Shown here: piece after piece, positions 18,888 to 31,400 of the stretch
Layout of the letters: each line of letters begins with the position of its first letter
How positions within the stretch are numbered: the stretch's first letter is position 1
NCBI GenBank assembly: GCA_016617855.1
Contig: JAECUM010012976.1
Coordinates: 21,878-85,877, forward strand
DNA length: 64,000 nt
From: Megalonaias nervosa
Taxonomy: Eukaryota; Mollusca; Bivalvia; Unionida; Unionidae
Direction: 5' to 3'
The notes under the pieces: model-generated
What the model was told of the DNA's origin: nothing
The model's input: only the letters and a program-made list of their open reading frames with translations
Database searches by the model: none
Position numbers and translations under genes: made by a program

Positions 18888-21800
18888 GTCACTATTGTTT
18901 AGCTTATTCTTTTTCTGTAATGAAAAACTTTGTCTATTTGATGTGAATACATCTTCCCATCTGTTTGATGTGAATACATCCTCCCATATAGTGGTGAATT
19001 GTCATCAGGACACAGTCCACACTTGTACGTCACTTGTACATGTTCAGAACAGTCATCTTTTCAAAGATGGCATGTTAAGAGATATGTGTACTATGTGACA
19101 AGAGAAATATTTAGCATTGATAGTCATGTACTGCATTGCAGTTTTCTATTTCAACAATATTTTAATATCTCAGTTTATATCTATTCCTTGTCCATACTTA
19201 TTAACCAACCCTTATCAGAGTGTTACCCATTAAAGGACCACATGGGACACACACTGTATCCCACTCCCAAAGAGTTTGGGTACTCTTACATTTTTATATC
19301 AAAGTTACAACTGGTTATGGGAAAGTCACAATAAACCCTAACATTGTAGGCATTATGTATTCTTTCCCCTTACTGTCTAAGTACCAAGTTCTGTTTTCTT
19401 CTTTTTATATTGTGATATATATTTTTGTAGCTCGCCGTGTTAATGTGTGTGTGTTTGCAACAGGTTTTATTACTAAAAGTGAGCCTCCGAAGTTTAACAA
19501 TTGAACATCTGTACTTGAAGACGGGTGAATTTTCATTGTTTACCTTGTTTTACCCACTGTGGTGTACTCGGCACAATCCAAATAAACAACAGATGAGTTT
19601 ACTTTGCCGTATCATATACACATTGTCATTATTCATGGTATACTTGCAAGAAAGTTTATTTCAGATAAACATGTCAGGACAGTCTGTGGAGAGGATGGCC
19701 ACAAAGTAAAACCACTGCATTTTGTAACTATGGTCAGCCAATTCTGGAATCTTGCAGATCTCTCCCCATCTTGTTCAGAATTTTCAGGTTCTCTCTTGCA
19801 GAGCCCCTTGGGTCTCAATGAAAAATGACAGACTATTCAGGTCAGAAGAATGCTCCTAGATTCCAGGAGCTTATGACACCATTCTCTTTGGAAATGAATA
19901 TTCATGGAGTGCCCGCCTGCTAATGTTCATTATAGCATGTTGCTAAGGGCTAAAGATTAATGGTGGAAAAGAATTACATACCTCACTTTTCAGGTTTCTC
20001 ACTGCAAGATGATTACCCTCTCAGGCTGAAAGAGCACTCCCAGGTCCCAGGAGACAATGGGACCAGTCTTATCAGAGACAGGTGAGGCCCCTCCAGAAGA
20101 TGGGATTGAATGTGTGAGGAGTGCATTGCCTCCCCATGAGAGGTAGGAGGAGCTGAGCACATCTCACATTCAGAGTAGCATGTTGCTTCCTCCTGTGAGT
20201 GAGAAGCACCGCATGCCTCACATCCTTGGTAGCATGTTGCACCTCCTGCAAGTTGGTTCATCTAAGTGACTGGTCAGTGCCTAGTGACCAGTCATCAGTC
20301 TTCAAACCCTGGTGACCAGTTAAGATTGTACCCATCAGTGGCCACAGATCATCTTGTACTGACTGCCAACTATTCACTGGTCATTACTCAGAGACCTCAC
20401 AATACAACAATAGGGATAAGACTGAGTTCCCTTTTCTCCACTCTACTGTCGCATCCTATGCAGTGTGCCCACTAGGTTGGGTTCAAGGCATAGTTGCTGA
20501 AGAAACCCAAGGAGGAAATTCTCTAAACCTTCATTTCCTAAGGAGAAGAAGGCAGCCTTGGGCTCAAACCCTCTCATTCTGTGCATTCCTAGTGGATGAT
20601 GGGTGGGACCTTTCCATTGTAAGCGTGGGTTACTGGCTATAGTTTTGGGAACAAACCCACCTGTCAAGGACCCCCACGTATTTCACCAGTCAATAATTCT
20701 AAGTTTGCCATGGATGGTATGGCCAGATTATGGCAGTGGCTGTAACAAATTTCTGGACTACAAATGAATCCATTCAAACGTTTATGAAATTATCAAGCTT
20801 TAAATCAGGGCAACTCAAGTTCTACTGCAAACAAAATAGGTAATTCTGTCTAGAGTTTGAAATTTTATTTCTTTATTTTATCAATGAAGTATTTTCCCCC
20901 GTGCAACACAGTAGATAGCAAATGGTTGCGCAAAAAGAAATTTTCTGAAGACAGCCATGAATTTAAATACCCCTCAATAACAGTTATGTAATACATCTTT
21001 CTTGGCTTTTAGAACTGCAATAAAGTTACATCAGCATAAACTTGCACTATCAATTGAAGTTGTATTGTGTTTAGAAAAAAATATGTGAAATTCAGCTTCT
21101 AATGATTAGAATTCCAGCTCCAAGTTTTTTTTACTTATTAGCAACAACCAACCATTTCTCTTTCTTTGACAATCTGTTAAATTTCTGCAGGGTAAACTAA
21201 TGATAAAGTGGTATCTGTATTCATTTATAAAACAACTAAGCAAGCAAGGTCTTACATATGACATGTGTACTATGGTTAAAAACAACCATGGACACTGGCA
21301 TCACTTGTTGAGGATAAACTGACTGGAAAATCAGCAACCTAATAAAGAAGTCACCATCTCTGAAATTGGTGGGTGTGTAAATTTTGTGTTACCCAGAAGT
21401 CAAGGTTGATTAACAAGGTATGTTATTATGAAGATTGAGTAGTTGCATGAAATTTAAGTATGATGCAACATCCTATGTTTTTAATATTGCCAATGGAATA
21501 GTATAGACTTTACTGTTAAAATTCTATTGCAAATAATAGTTAAATAACAACAGATATGTTCACAATTAAGATAGGATACAATGCTGAAGTATTTTACATA
21601 GCTAAGGAAACAAGAAATCCAAAATCAGCTGTAGGTTGGTGTACATTTCCTTGTACATAGTTGAATATTGGGGAACAAGTTCACTGTCACTAATTGTCCT
21701 TAATACAAAATTAACTAATTCATTACATTTTGCACAGGATGAAGATCAATGACACCTTATGAAATACACCAAAAAGTATATGTTAATGATTGACTTTTTT

Positions 21801-22167
21801 CAGAAGGACACAATAATTGCAGTTATATCAGTTTTTACAACAGAAAAGCTTGTGCTGCCATTTTTAGGCAGGTTGTAAATCACTGAATTTTTCCAAACAC
21901 CTTGCAAACTTTGTTTTAATATTATTGTTTTCTTTCACAGGACTGTTATTGTGACTATTAAAACTGCACATTAATTTCTATATATTATTATTTAATAAGA
22001 GACAAGTCACAACCATGGCAATTTACTTCAAGATTCTCCATAAGTTGTTAATAACATTAAAAAACAGCTAATTAAAAACTGAAATTATATTGATCATGTG
22101 CTAAAATAAGTACTGTTTGACCTGTACATTGATTTAGCAAAAGCAGTTTACCATAAAGACATAAAAA
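18884..22167. other. Intergenic DNA, no gene recognised
   Basis: Overlapping short plus frames at 18895-19828 show no family signal. 19660-20690 is GC-richer than its surroundings and could be an old decayed element, but no frame contains a motif I can name. CTGGTCAGTGCCTAGTGACC near 20274 is a short palindromic spot. 20700-22167 is plain AT-rich DNA. Confidence 0.35.
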
Positions 22168-22173
22168 TTTATT
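22168..22173 (-). terminator. Candidate polyadenylation signal of NOXRED1
   Basis: TTTATT on the + strand gives AATAAA on the - strand, about 155 nt beyond the stop codon at 22328-22330. Confidence 0.4.
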
Positions 22174-22327
22174 TACAGTTCACAATGTAACAATAAAAAA
22201 ATTGTTATCACAGTCTTAACCTTCAAAACTGTCATGTTTTGTTTTAGTTTTTGATATCTACTTGTAGTACCACATTTCCAATTGTAATGACTTCTAATTT
22301 TTCTGCACTCATCCTGAAAGTTGAAGG

Positions 22328-22499
22328 TCATTGTTTCAGCTGATACAAATTTCCATAGATTTTTTGCTGTACATACTCCTCAAAGATGTGACAATACTTG
22401 TCCACAAAGGCTTGCCTGAGGGTGGGACTTTGCTTCAGTTTCTTCAGAACAGCAGTGTTCTTGTCCAATATCTTCAGCAGGTTGAATAGGGGAAAGGTT
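22328..22499 (-). CDS. NOXRED1: NOXRED1 exon 5 and stop
   Basis: 172 nt after a TTTTTAAAG acceptor. Encodes TFPLFNLLKILDKNTAVLKK and ends YQLKQ-stop. Too short for a simple ORF search; found by its match to the NOXRED1 C-terminus and by phase. Confidence 0.85.
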
Positions 22500-25400
22500 C
22501 TTTAAAAATAAAAATAATATATGTACAAGTAAATCCATGCATAGCAAAAAAGGTATTGTGTGTAATCAGTTTTTTTATATACATAAAACTACAATTATTT
22601 AAACAAAATATAGTGATCTCTGATTATATCTTACTAAATGGATTCGAGGGGCCCCGAGTGGCCGAGTGGTCTAAAGCGCTGTCCATTACGGATCACTGCC
22701 ATCTCACCTCTGTCGGTGTGGGTTCGAGTCTCGGATTCGGCCAATGTAGATATGTGAGAAAGCTTGCCAGTAGCTTCTCGTGGGTCGGTGGTTCTTTCCG
22801 GGGTTTTCCCGGGTTCTTCCTCCACCATTAATACTGGCCGCCATGTATAGCCTATCGTGTGCTGAAAAATGGCATTAAGCCCTACAACAACAACAACAAC
22901 AACAACAACAACTAAATGGATTCCGGTCTATTAATGACAGCAATATCATTTTCCTTTTAGCTGGTTATATAAATGTTTTAATAATCTTGAAAGAGTACAC
23001 AGTAGTTGTTAAATATCAGATACAGTACTCCCTCACTATAGGGTCCTTCACTGTAACAGTTTCTGTTATAAGGCAAGAGTAGCCATGTTCCTCATTATAA
23101 GATGCTCTCACTATAAGGTGGTACTAGTATACTCAAATTCACATGTTCATAAAAGGATATAATTTACGTGTAGTTTCTTTTATGCCCCACCATATTTTTG
23201 GTGGGAGTAACTGTATTAAAAGTGACCTTTTTTCAATATTTTGTACATTTTAAAAAGTTTTTGGATGGGGTATCAGACCCATGATCCTTGGATTATTAGT
23301 CTGACTCTTGGTAGGTACAATTTCTCAGTAAGCATGATTACCAGGACTCTTTATAAGGCACAAAGTCATTGATTCTGGAACCAGAATTTACATCCAGATT
23401 TTTTACTTCCTGTTATAAGATCTAAAGCAGACTGGTCCAAACAGTGCAGAGACAGACAAACACTGGTGAAAAATGTGAGCATCTGGAGTTGAAAATCATG
23501 GGTCCAGTGAGCCAAACAAACATAACAAAACATTTTCAAGCCTTTATAGAAATTTAATTATTTTTTATACAAATTGTGGGGAATACATTTTGAATGTCTA
23601 CAATGGAGGCATACATGCTTAGCAACACAAATCTAACTGTTTGGAGTTTTTAGTAGCTTTTTTTTGGTAAGAATCTGTATGTTGCTGGAGTTTATGTACT
23701 GTGAAAGGGAGACCTACTTGTCATGTAAGCAATATATTAATTCATCCACCTGCCCAAGCCGAAATCTGCAAATAATGAACACCTGCATTTGAAGGACAAC
23801 ATTTATCAGACCCATCTCTTGTATATATAATCTCTTTTAAAAACTTATATGAACTACATAAAGGACAGATTCAAGTGATATCTTGTGTATCGTTTGTAGG
23901 TTTCACTGTAACTTTAGTATTTCTTCACAGATACTTATGTGCCTCAAAAGATGACATTGTCATTGCAGAGAGTGTCAAAGTTATATTACCTACAAGTTTA
24001 CAGTTATTCTTTCAAATAAATTATCAACTAGTGACCTTGGAAATATGTTAAAGGTCAACAGAACCAAAATTGGGTCAAGTTGGCTCAGTGATACCAGAAA
24101 TATTTGTCATATAAACATTTAGAGCTTTCTGTATCAGACTCCTTACAAAATTTTATTCACCTTGCTATTTTTCCTTTTCTTATGTGTCTACCAAATACCA
24201 GTGTAACAGAATGACGTGGAGGTTGAAAGACACGTTTTTGCTTTCAAAAACAAATCCCTTCTCTGTATGTTTGTGCTTAATATGTTCTGAAGGATTTCAT
24301 GGATTAAAACCAGATTTGACATGAGACTTGAATGATGTTAGTCAGGTTCTGTTTGCCCTGTTTCCAACAAAATTTATTGGACTTTATGGTTTGTTTAGCT
24401 TTATCATCTTGTCAGGGTATCCTTGAATTACTGTCATGTAAAACAGGGTTTATATTTATCTACCTACCTACTTATAAATACATCCACCTCCCTTTTCGTA
24501 TACATATCTTCTGATCTAAAGACACACTGAACAATCAAGTAAATGGTAGTTTAGCAGAATTTTTGTAAATGCTTACTCTGACTCCTCAGCACTTGTCATT
24601 TTCACAAATTCCTGTTGTAGTAGAAGATCTGTTTTGGCTGTTGGGAACATCACCTTGTGAATCATATCCAGCGTTTCCTGCCTATTCATTTTCAAATGAG
24701 TGCACATGTTGGTTAGCATGAAAATTATCAGCTCAGCAAGTTTCTCAGGAACGCTGACAACACAGTCTGTAAAACACACAAGCCTATACTATTTTATAAT
24801 CTGATCACTATATGAAGCATATGATGTTTTCAAAATATTACGACTCTCTGGTCTTAAACTAAGTAACAGAAAAGAGTGAAAATCAAAAAGGTTTGTAAAA
24901 TTCAACAAATAAATTATTTCCCTATTATACAAAGGAAAAATTTTAAAAGGAACTTAAATATTTTGAGTTAAATCCCAAAGAGTCATTATATCAAAAGCCC
25001 AATGTATGAAGTTCCAATCAAATTCCAGTGGTATTCCAAATAAATTCTGACACTGAATGTGTTGCTGTTCCTGTTGTCTCGAATGTGCTAATGGCCTGCA
25101 GTGTGGCAATGTGCTAACAGCCTTTTGATGTATCACAGTAATATAATCCAAAATATTCTTGTCTTAATTCACTTAAATTCCAAATTATGTTTTAGTCCGT
25201 GAATATTATTGAGCTCTTTGTAATTCTAGTGAATAATAATATGAATAAATAAATCCACCCAAATTAAAAGCTGAACAAAACAATAAGACTGATTCTACTT
25301 TAGATGTTAAGGCAAGAATTAATAATTCTTAGGTAAACAAGATTATGTACCCCTCTATTTCATCTAGGTCACAATTACCAATTTCTGAAAATACTCTGTG

Positions 25401-28400
25401 AACATAATAGGAAATTTCCGTTCTGGAAATTTATAAGGTCTAAATCATTACATATTTAACTCGGGGCCCCGAGTTGCTGAGTGGTCTAAAGTGCTCACCA
25501 TTACGGATCACTGCCATCTCACCTCTGTCTGCATGAGTTCGAGTCTCAGGCTCGGCTAACGTGGGCACGTGAGAAAGCCTGCCAGTAGCTTCTCGTGGGT
25601 TGGTGGTTCTTCCCGGAGTTTTCCAGGGTTCTTCCTCCACCAATTACACTGGCCACCATATATAGCCTATCTTGTGCTGAAAAATGGCGTTAAACCCTAC
25701 AACAACAACAACAACATATTTAGCTCAAATTGAAGTAAGCATTATTACTATTAATATGATCTGAATATTTAATCCACAGTGATAGCAAAATATTAGCTAT
25801 GTATGATGTTATTTACAAAAAAATTTCACTGGTCAGGTACACCATTAATTTTATTTTGGACAAGGTCAAGTATAAAATACAACTTGTACATAACATAATC
25901 ATTAAGAAAAGCCAACAAACAATAAAAATTAAATATACGTAACAATTGTTTTATTAGTATTAAATATATTCTCCAAGTACTCTGTCTGCCTTATAGATAA
26001 TAAGAGTGAAAATAGATTTATTTATATGAGACTGTAATGTAGAAGTTAAGTCTCAAATGGAATACATGTAAGAGAAAAATTTAGTGGAACCATTGATCAG
26101 AATGGTCATACATGTATAATCAAGGGCAAATTTAACCCAGTGGGTAGAAGAGAGCTATAGCTATTTTGCAAAGTCAAGTATGATGAAACAGAAGAAACCA
26201 AAACAAAGGTGCAAAACAATTCTAGTATAATGAATGAATAGCATCATCCGGCCATTATTAAATATTTGCAAGTTTCAAATGGATCAAAAATGTGGATCCT
26301 TTTCTTTTAACTCATTTCTGATATGTTGTGATCTTTCATATTCAAACTATAGTACATTCTAATTTGGTTACATTGTGTCCTGAGTATGTTTTAACTTAGT
26401 CCTGTATGAGGACATGGATATCTTAGCTGAGATGTGAATTGCTCCAAAATATTCTCCACAACTTGGAACAGCACTAGTTTCAACTTAGGAATGTTTTTGC
26501 TTGAGTATGTTTTTTTCCTGGGGACATTTGGATTTGAGTACATTCTGATCCATCTCATTTATGGACAGTTAGATCAATACCTTTTGTTCCTCCATAGCAT
26601 AATTAAAAGACTTGCTGTTTTCATAAACAAGAAGCCCAAGTGGGCTAGCTGTTGACTCCATATGCTATGAACACAATCAGGTGCAGATGGGGGGAGGAGG
26701 GGGGAGGGAACTAGGTGGAACTAGTGCATGCCCTCTTAAAATCCACCTAAATCTCTATGAAAAGCAAAATTGGATGGTTAAAATTATGCACTGGGAAGTC
26801 TTAACATGAGTGAACATTTGCCTTGCCCTTCATCCCAGGATGCTGTCTGATAAATTTGGTAAAGTTCTATTTAGTGGTTTTTGAAAAGTGTGTTTAAAGG
26901 ATTTTCCATTTTTAGAAATTAGGCCATATTTGATAGCCAATCAACATCATTTGAACAGATTTAAAAGTAGTTCATAGACAATTATTTCCTGGAAAAGTTT
27001 GTAAAATTCTTTAGCCGTTTCTGGAAAGAAGTCTTTTATAAGTTTTCCTGTTTTAGTAATGGCTGATGTAGTTGACAGCAGATGTCAACCTTATGTTTGA
27101 AAAGCAGTTCAAAGCATTTTTGATGTTTTAGGAATGGCAGTCATATTTGAAGGTGAAGTGGCATTTCATGTAAAAATCTGAAAGCATTTTATACCTGGAT
27201 GCTTTATGTCAAATTTGGTCAAATTCAGTCTAGCAATATTTGATAAGTCATTTGAAAGTTCTTCTATTTCTAGTAACTGGCATTTTCAGTGGTGGATCAA
27301 CAATGCTGGTATACAATTTGGTCAAATTCAGTTTCATGTTCTTTTCATATTTTTAGTAATATTACCATATTTGATGGTGGATCAGAAAATTTAATAGTCA
27401 CTATGCATGGAAGCTTTATGTCAAATGTGGTCAGATTCTGTGGAGTAATATTTTTAAAAAAGTTTTTACAAGTTTTCTAGGCTAAGGGCTGTTCCATTTA
27501 AACATACATGGTACCCAGGGAAGGCAGTAATTTTTAATATATGCCAGGGTACTTTGATTTCACACAGTTCATATTAAAATGATAAGAAATTTCTAAATTG
27601 TATCAATGGGTGAGTACCCCACTTTAAAAGTGCCTTCCCTGGGTCCCATGTATGTTTTAATGGAACAGCCCTTAGTAATATCAGTAAAGTTTATTAGAGA
27701 ATCCAACTCATTTGTACAAAATTTAAAACCCTACAAGCCAAGATGCTCTCTGTCAAGCTGAAATTAGTCCAGTAGTTTTTGATTTGTTACAAAAGCAAAT
27801 GTTGAGGGATGACACAGCTAATGAGGGACAAACGGTCATATGGCCAGCTGAGCTAAATATTAAACTGAATAAATACTGTCATCATACCTTAGTTGCAAGA
27901 TGCATTTAAATCTGAAAATATTATTGAAAAAATTTCAAAAATAGAACCTTTGAACAACAGATCAGCAATGAGGGTTATTATATACTATATGCAAAGTCAT
28001 GACTCTGTTGTGCTATTAGTGAAAACAAAATACATATTCACAAACTACTAATCACATGCACTGCTGGAAGCCATAAATTCTTATATCTTTTCCAATTTGT
28101 AAGAAAGTGAATGTCAGCGATCTTACCTGTCTTTGGTGCCAGTGGACAAGTTTTCAGTATAAATTCTTTATGCTCTAATGTCATACTGACATTTGAACTG
28201 TAGTCCCATTCAGAATTCTTATTTTCCTCACTACAGACAAAGTCGGGTTTGATTATATTGAAAGTCCCAAACATTTGTACCAGTTTTTTTGTTGGACATG
28301 AACTGGCAAAACTGTAGAGGAACAGTGTCTGTGGAATGTGATTTTTTACTTCCTCTGCCACAGCTGGAATTTGAGATGGCAGGACACATAGAAACACTAT

Positions 28401-31400
28401 ATGTGATGTTGTCACTAATTTGATGTTGTCATGGAAGCAGTCAACACCCTTGTTTATCAAATTTTCTGAAAAGAAAAGATAATAAGAATAGTTTGCTGAT
28501 TATAGGTGACTGAGATAACAACATGCAGCTGGCAAGTATGAGGCTTTTAATTTTTTCATCACAGCTACATTTTCATATCTGCAACTTTAATTTGCAGTTT
28601 GTTATAATAATTATATTTTATATATTTTGTTAATATTCTGCAATTTAAATGTATGTGCATTCAGATCATACAAAAAATTCAGAAATCAGATTACTGCATT
28701 AACAAGTGAATTCAGAATTTCCTCATGGATGACATGATTCACTTACACGAATGTATCCTGCAATCATTTTTAATCAAATGTTTTTAAATTTTGACAAATG
28801 TAATGCATGGGGTTGTATATGTTCTCTCACTTTAATTTAAAAACCTTTCAAACCAATTATGCCTTTATTTATGTGCCTCATCAAGGATGACAAAAAATCT
28901 TTATGTTTAAAATACATGTGATGTAATATCAGACATATCTGTAAAGGATTTCATTTTGATTCATGTTTTCATGGGTAACCAATTACCATTCAATCCAAAA
29001 CAAAAAAAATATATTTTGATTGCCGATTAAGGTAAACTGATGCAATTAATTTTATCCCTATGTAATTGCATGTTTACTACCAAACCATAAATTTTTTTTC
29101 CCTATAATTATTTAGAATTTATGATTTTACAGTATTTGAATGAAATCTGACCTAAGATCTCAGGACGTCTTGTGGAAATTATAATGTCTTTGGGATTAAT
29201 GTTTCCAAATGTCAGGAAACAATGCGCCAGCTGACTTCCAAGTCGTCCACATCCCAAGATTCCAACTTTCACTGGATCAAGAGACTCCCTGTCACTCAGA
29301 ATGCGAGCTGAAGGCTTTTTTGGCATCTTAAGTCTTGTCCTCATTTGCCTGAAAAGACAAATAACACACAGGAAATGTTTGGAGTATTTCATCCCAGGCT
29401 AATAAATTTGTTAAAAAGTTGATGGTGGCTTATGTTATGTTTAATTGTTTTTGTTTGTTTTATGGTAATGGCAGCCATATTTGACATTTGCTTAAATCTG
29501 AATTGGCACCAAGCTATGATGCTTTCAGTCCAGTTTGGTCAAATTCTGTTGAGTAGATTTTGAGAAGAAGCTGTTAAAGGTTTTTCTATGCTTAGCAGCA
29601 GCAGTTACACTTTATGGCAGATCAGCACAATTTATATAAATGGAAAAGCCCTTTGTCTCAGAATACTTTTTGATAAATTTGGTAAGATTCTGTTTAGTGG
29701 TACTCAACAAGTTTGTTTAAAGGATTTTCCACATTTAGAAATGAGGCCATATTTGATGGCCAATCAGCATCATTTTGAACAAATTTAAAAGTCTTTCATA
29801 AAAGTTTCTATTTTAGTAATGGCAGACAGATGTCAAACTTGAGTTTTGAGAAGTAACTTAAAGCTTTTTCTATTTAGGAATATCAGTCGTATTTGAAGGT
29901 GAATTGGCATTGTATGTACAAATTTTAAAGCACTTTATGCCCTGATGCTTTCTGTTAAACTCGGTCGAGCAATTTTTTTGAAGTATTTTAAAAGTTTTTT
30001 AAATTTTTAGTAACTATGGCATATTTTATGGTGGATTAGCACCACTGGTATAAGCTGAAATTCCTAAATGCCATGTTGCTTTTTTAAATTTGGTCAAATT
30101 CTGTTGAATGGTATTTTCCTATTTTTAGTAATGTTACCATATTTGATGTTGGATCAATAAACATAGAAAATATTTGGAGTATTTCATCTCAGCCTAATAA
30201 ATGTGTTCAAAAGTAGATAGTGACTTATTATCAGCCAAAGATATAATTTAGAAACATTTTTGCCATAATTTTTAAATGGATAAATTAAATATGACTTGCA
30301 AGATGAAGATGTGCATAAAATAGCAGTCCCAACTTAACTTTGGTGACACTCGCTGCTTGGACTTGCACAGCCATATAATGTCATTAAGAGTCTTTGACCT
30401 ATCAATCAGCTGTCAATATCTGTGCTTTAGATATCTCAGCTTTAGACAATTTTTTTGTGTTTATTGACTCTGAGACTTTTGTAAAATTATTCGAAATGGG
30501 TCTTTGACTCATTATTGCTTTAAATTTTAAGAATATGGAGTCAAATGTACAGGAGCAAACTACAAAACTGAGTAATTCCACATGATTTTGTAAAAAAAAA
30601 TTGTATCTGCTGTTTTCACAGATGTCATGATTGTGTACTCAAATACAATACAACCTGCACACACCTTTCCCTGTGATTATGCTTCCCGAACAAACCACTG
30701 CCAACATCATGTATCAAAATAAAAATCTGATTTAATCATCGATGAAGATATTTACTTCATCTAAATGATACACAGATTATACTTTAATTAAGTGCCCCTA
30801 TGGCACAAAAGATAAAATAAAGCTCAGAGTTCCCTGGCTTATGTCAGAAAATGGAAAAGCTAAGTTCAATTGCAATTATGCATATTACTATCAAACTGAA
30901 ATACAGTTCTTTCTGCCAAACAGACAATATTGTCCTTTTTTTAAATAATTTTTTTATTTTGTATGATATCCCCAAGACTTATCTTTGAAAGAGTATTTCC
31001 AGACAATGAGCTTACAATACAGTATCATTACCAGTTATGGAATTAAAATTTCATAGCACATGTATTATGCCAGAACTTTTATATACAAATATTTTTCATG
31101 AAAGTAAGTGCTTGTGCCAAAGACAGTTCACAAAACAAATTTAAGGGTCAAATATTGTATTTATGGTGCAGGTGATTATGGACAGAAGATCATATTATAT
31201 GAATGCAAGAACTGTTCAAAAATGTTTCATCCGTAAGTGTATTAAAATGAAACATATACCTAATGGAACATGACTTTGTGTTGAATGACAAAACCATGTA
31301 TTCTTTAAATGCTTTTAGAAATATGAAATTATATGTTAATGATTGGTTTTTTTTAACTTAAATGAATACCAACTGATTGGTTTCAGCCCATGAAAATTGA

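Noticed and set aside
22646..22730. Possible tRNA gene (A and B boxes)
   Set aside because: The sequence continues into a SINE body with a CAA tail and target duplications, and no full cloverleaf is kept. Same for 9251, 25463 and 7374.
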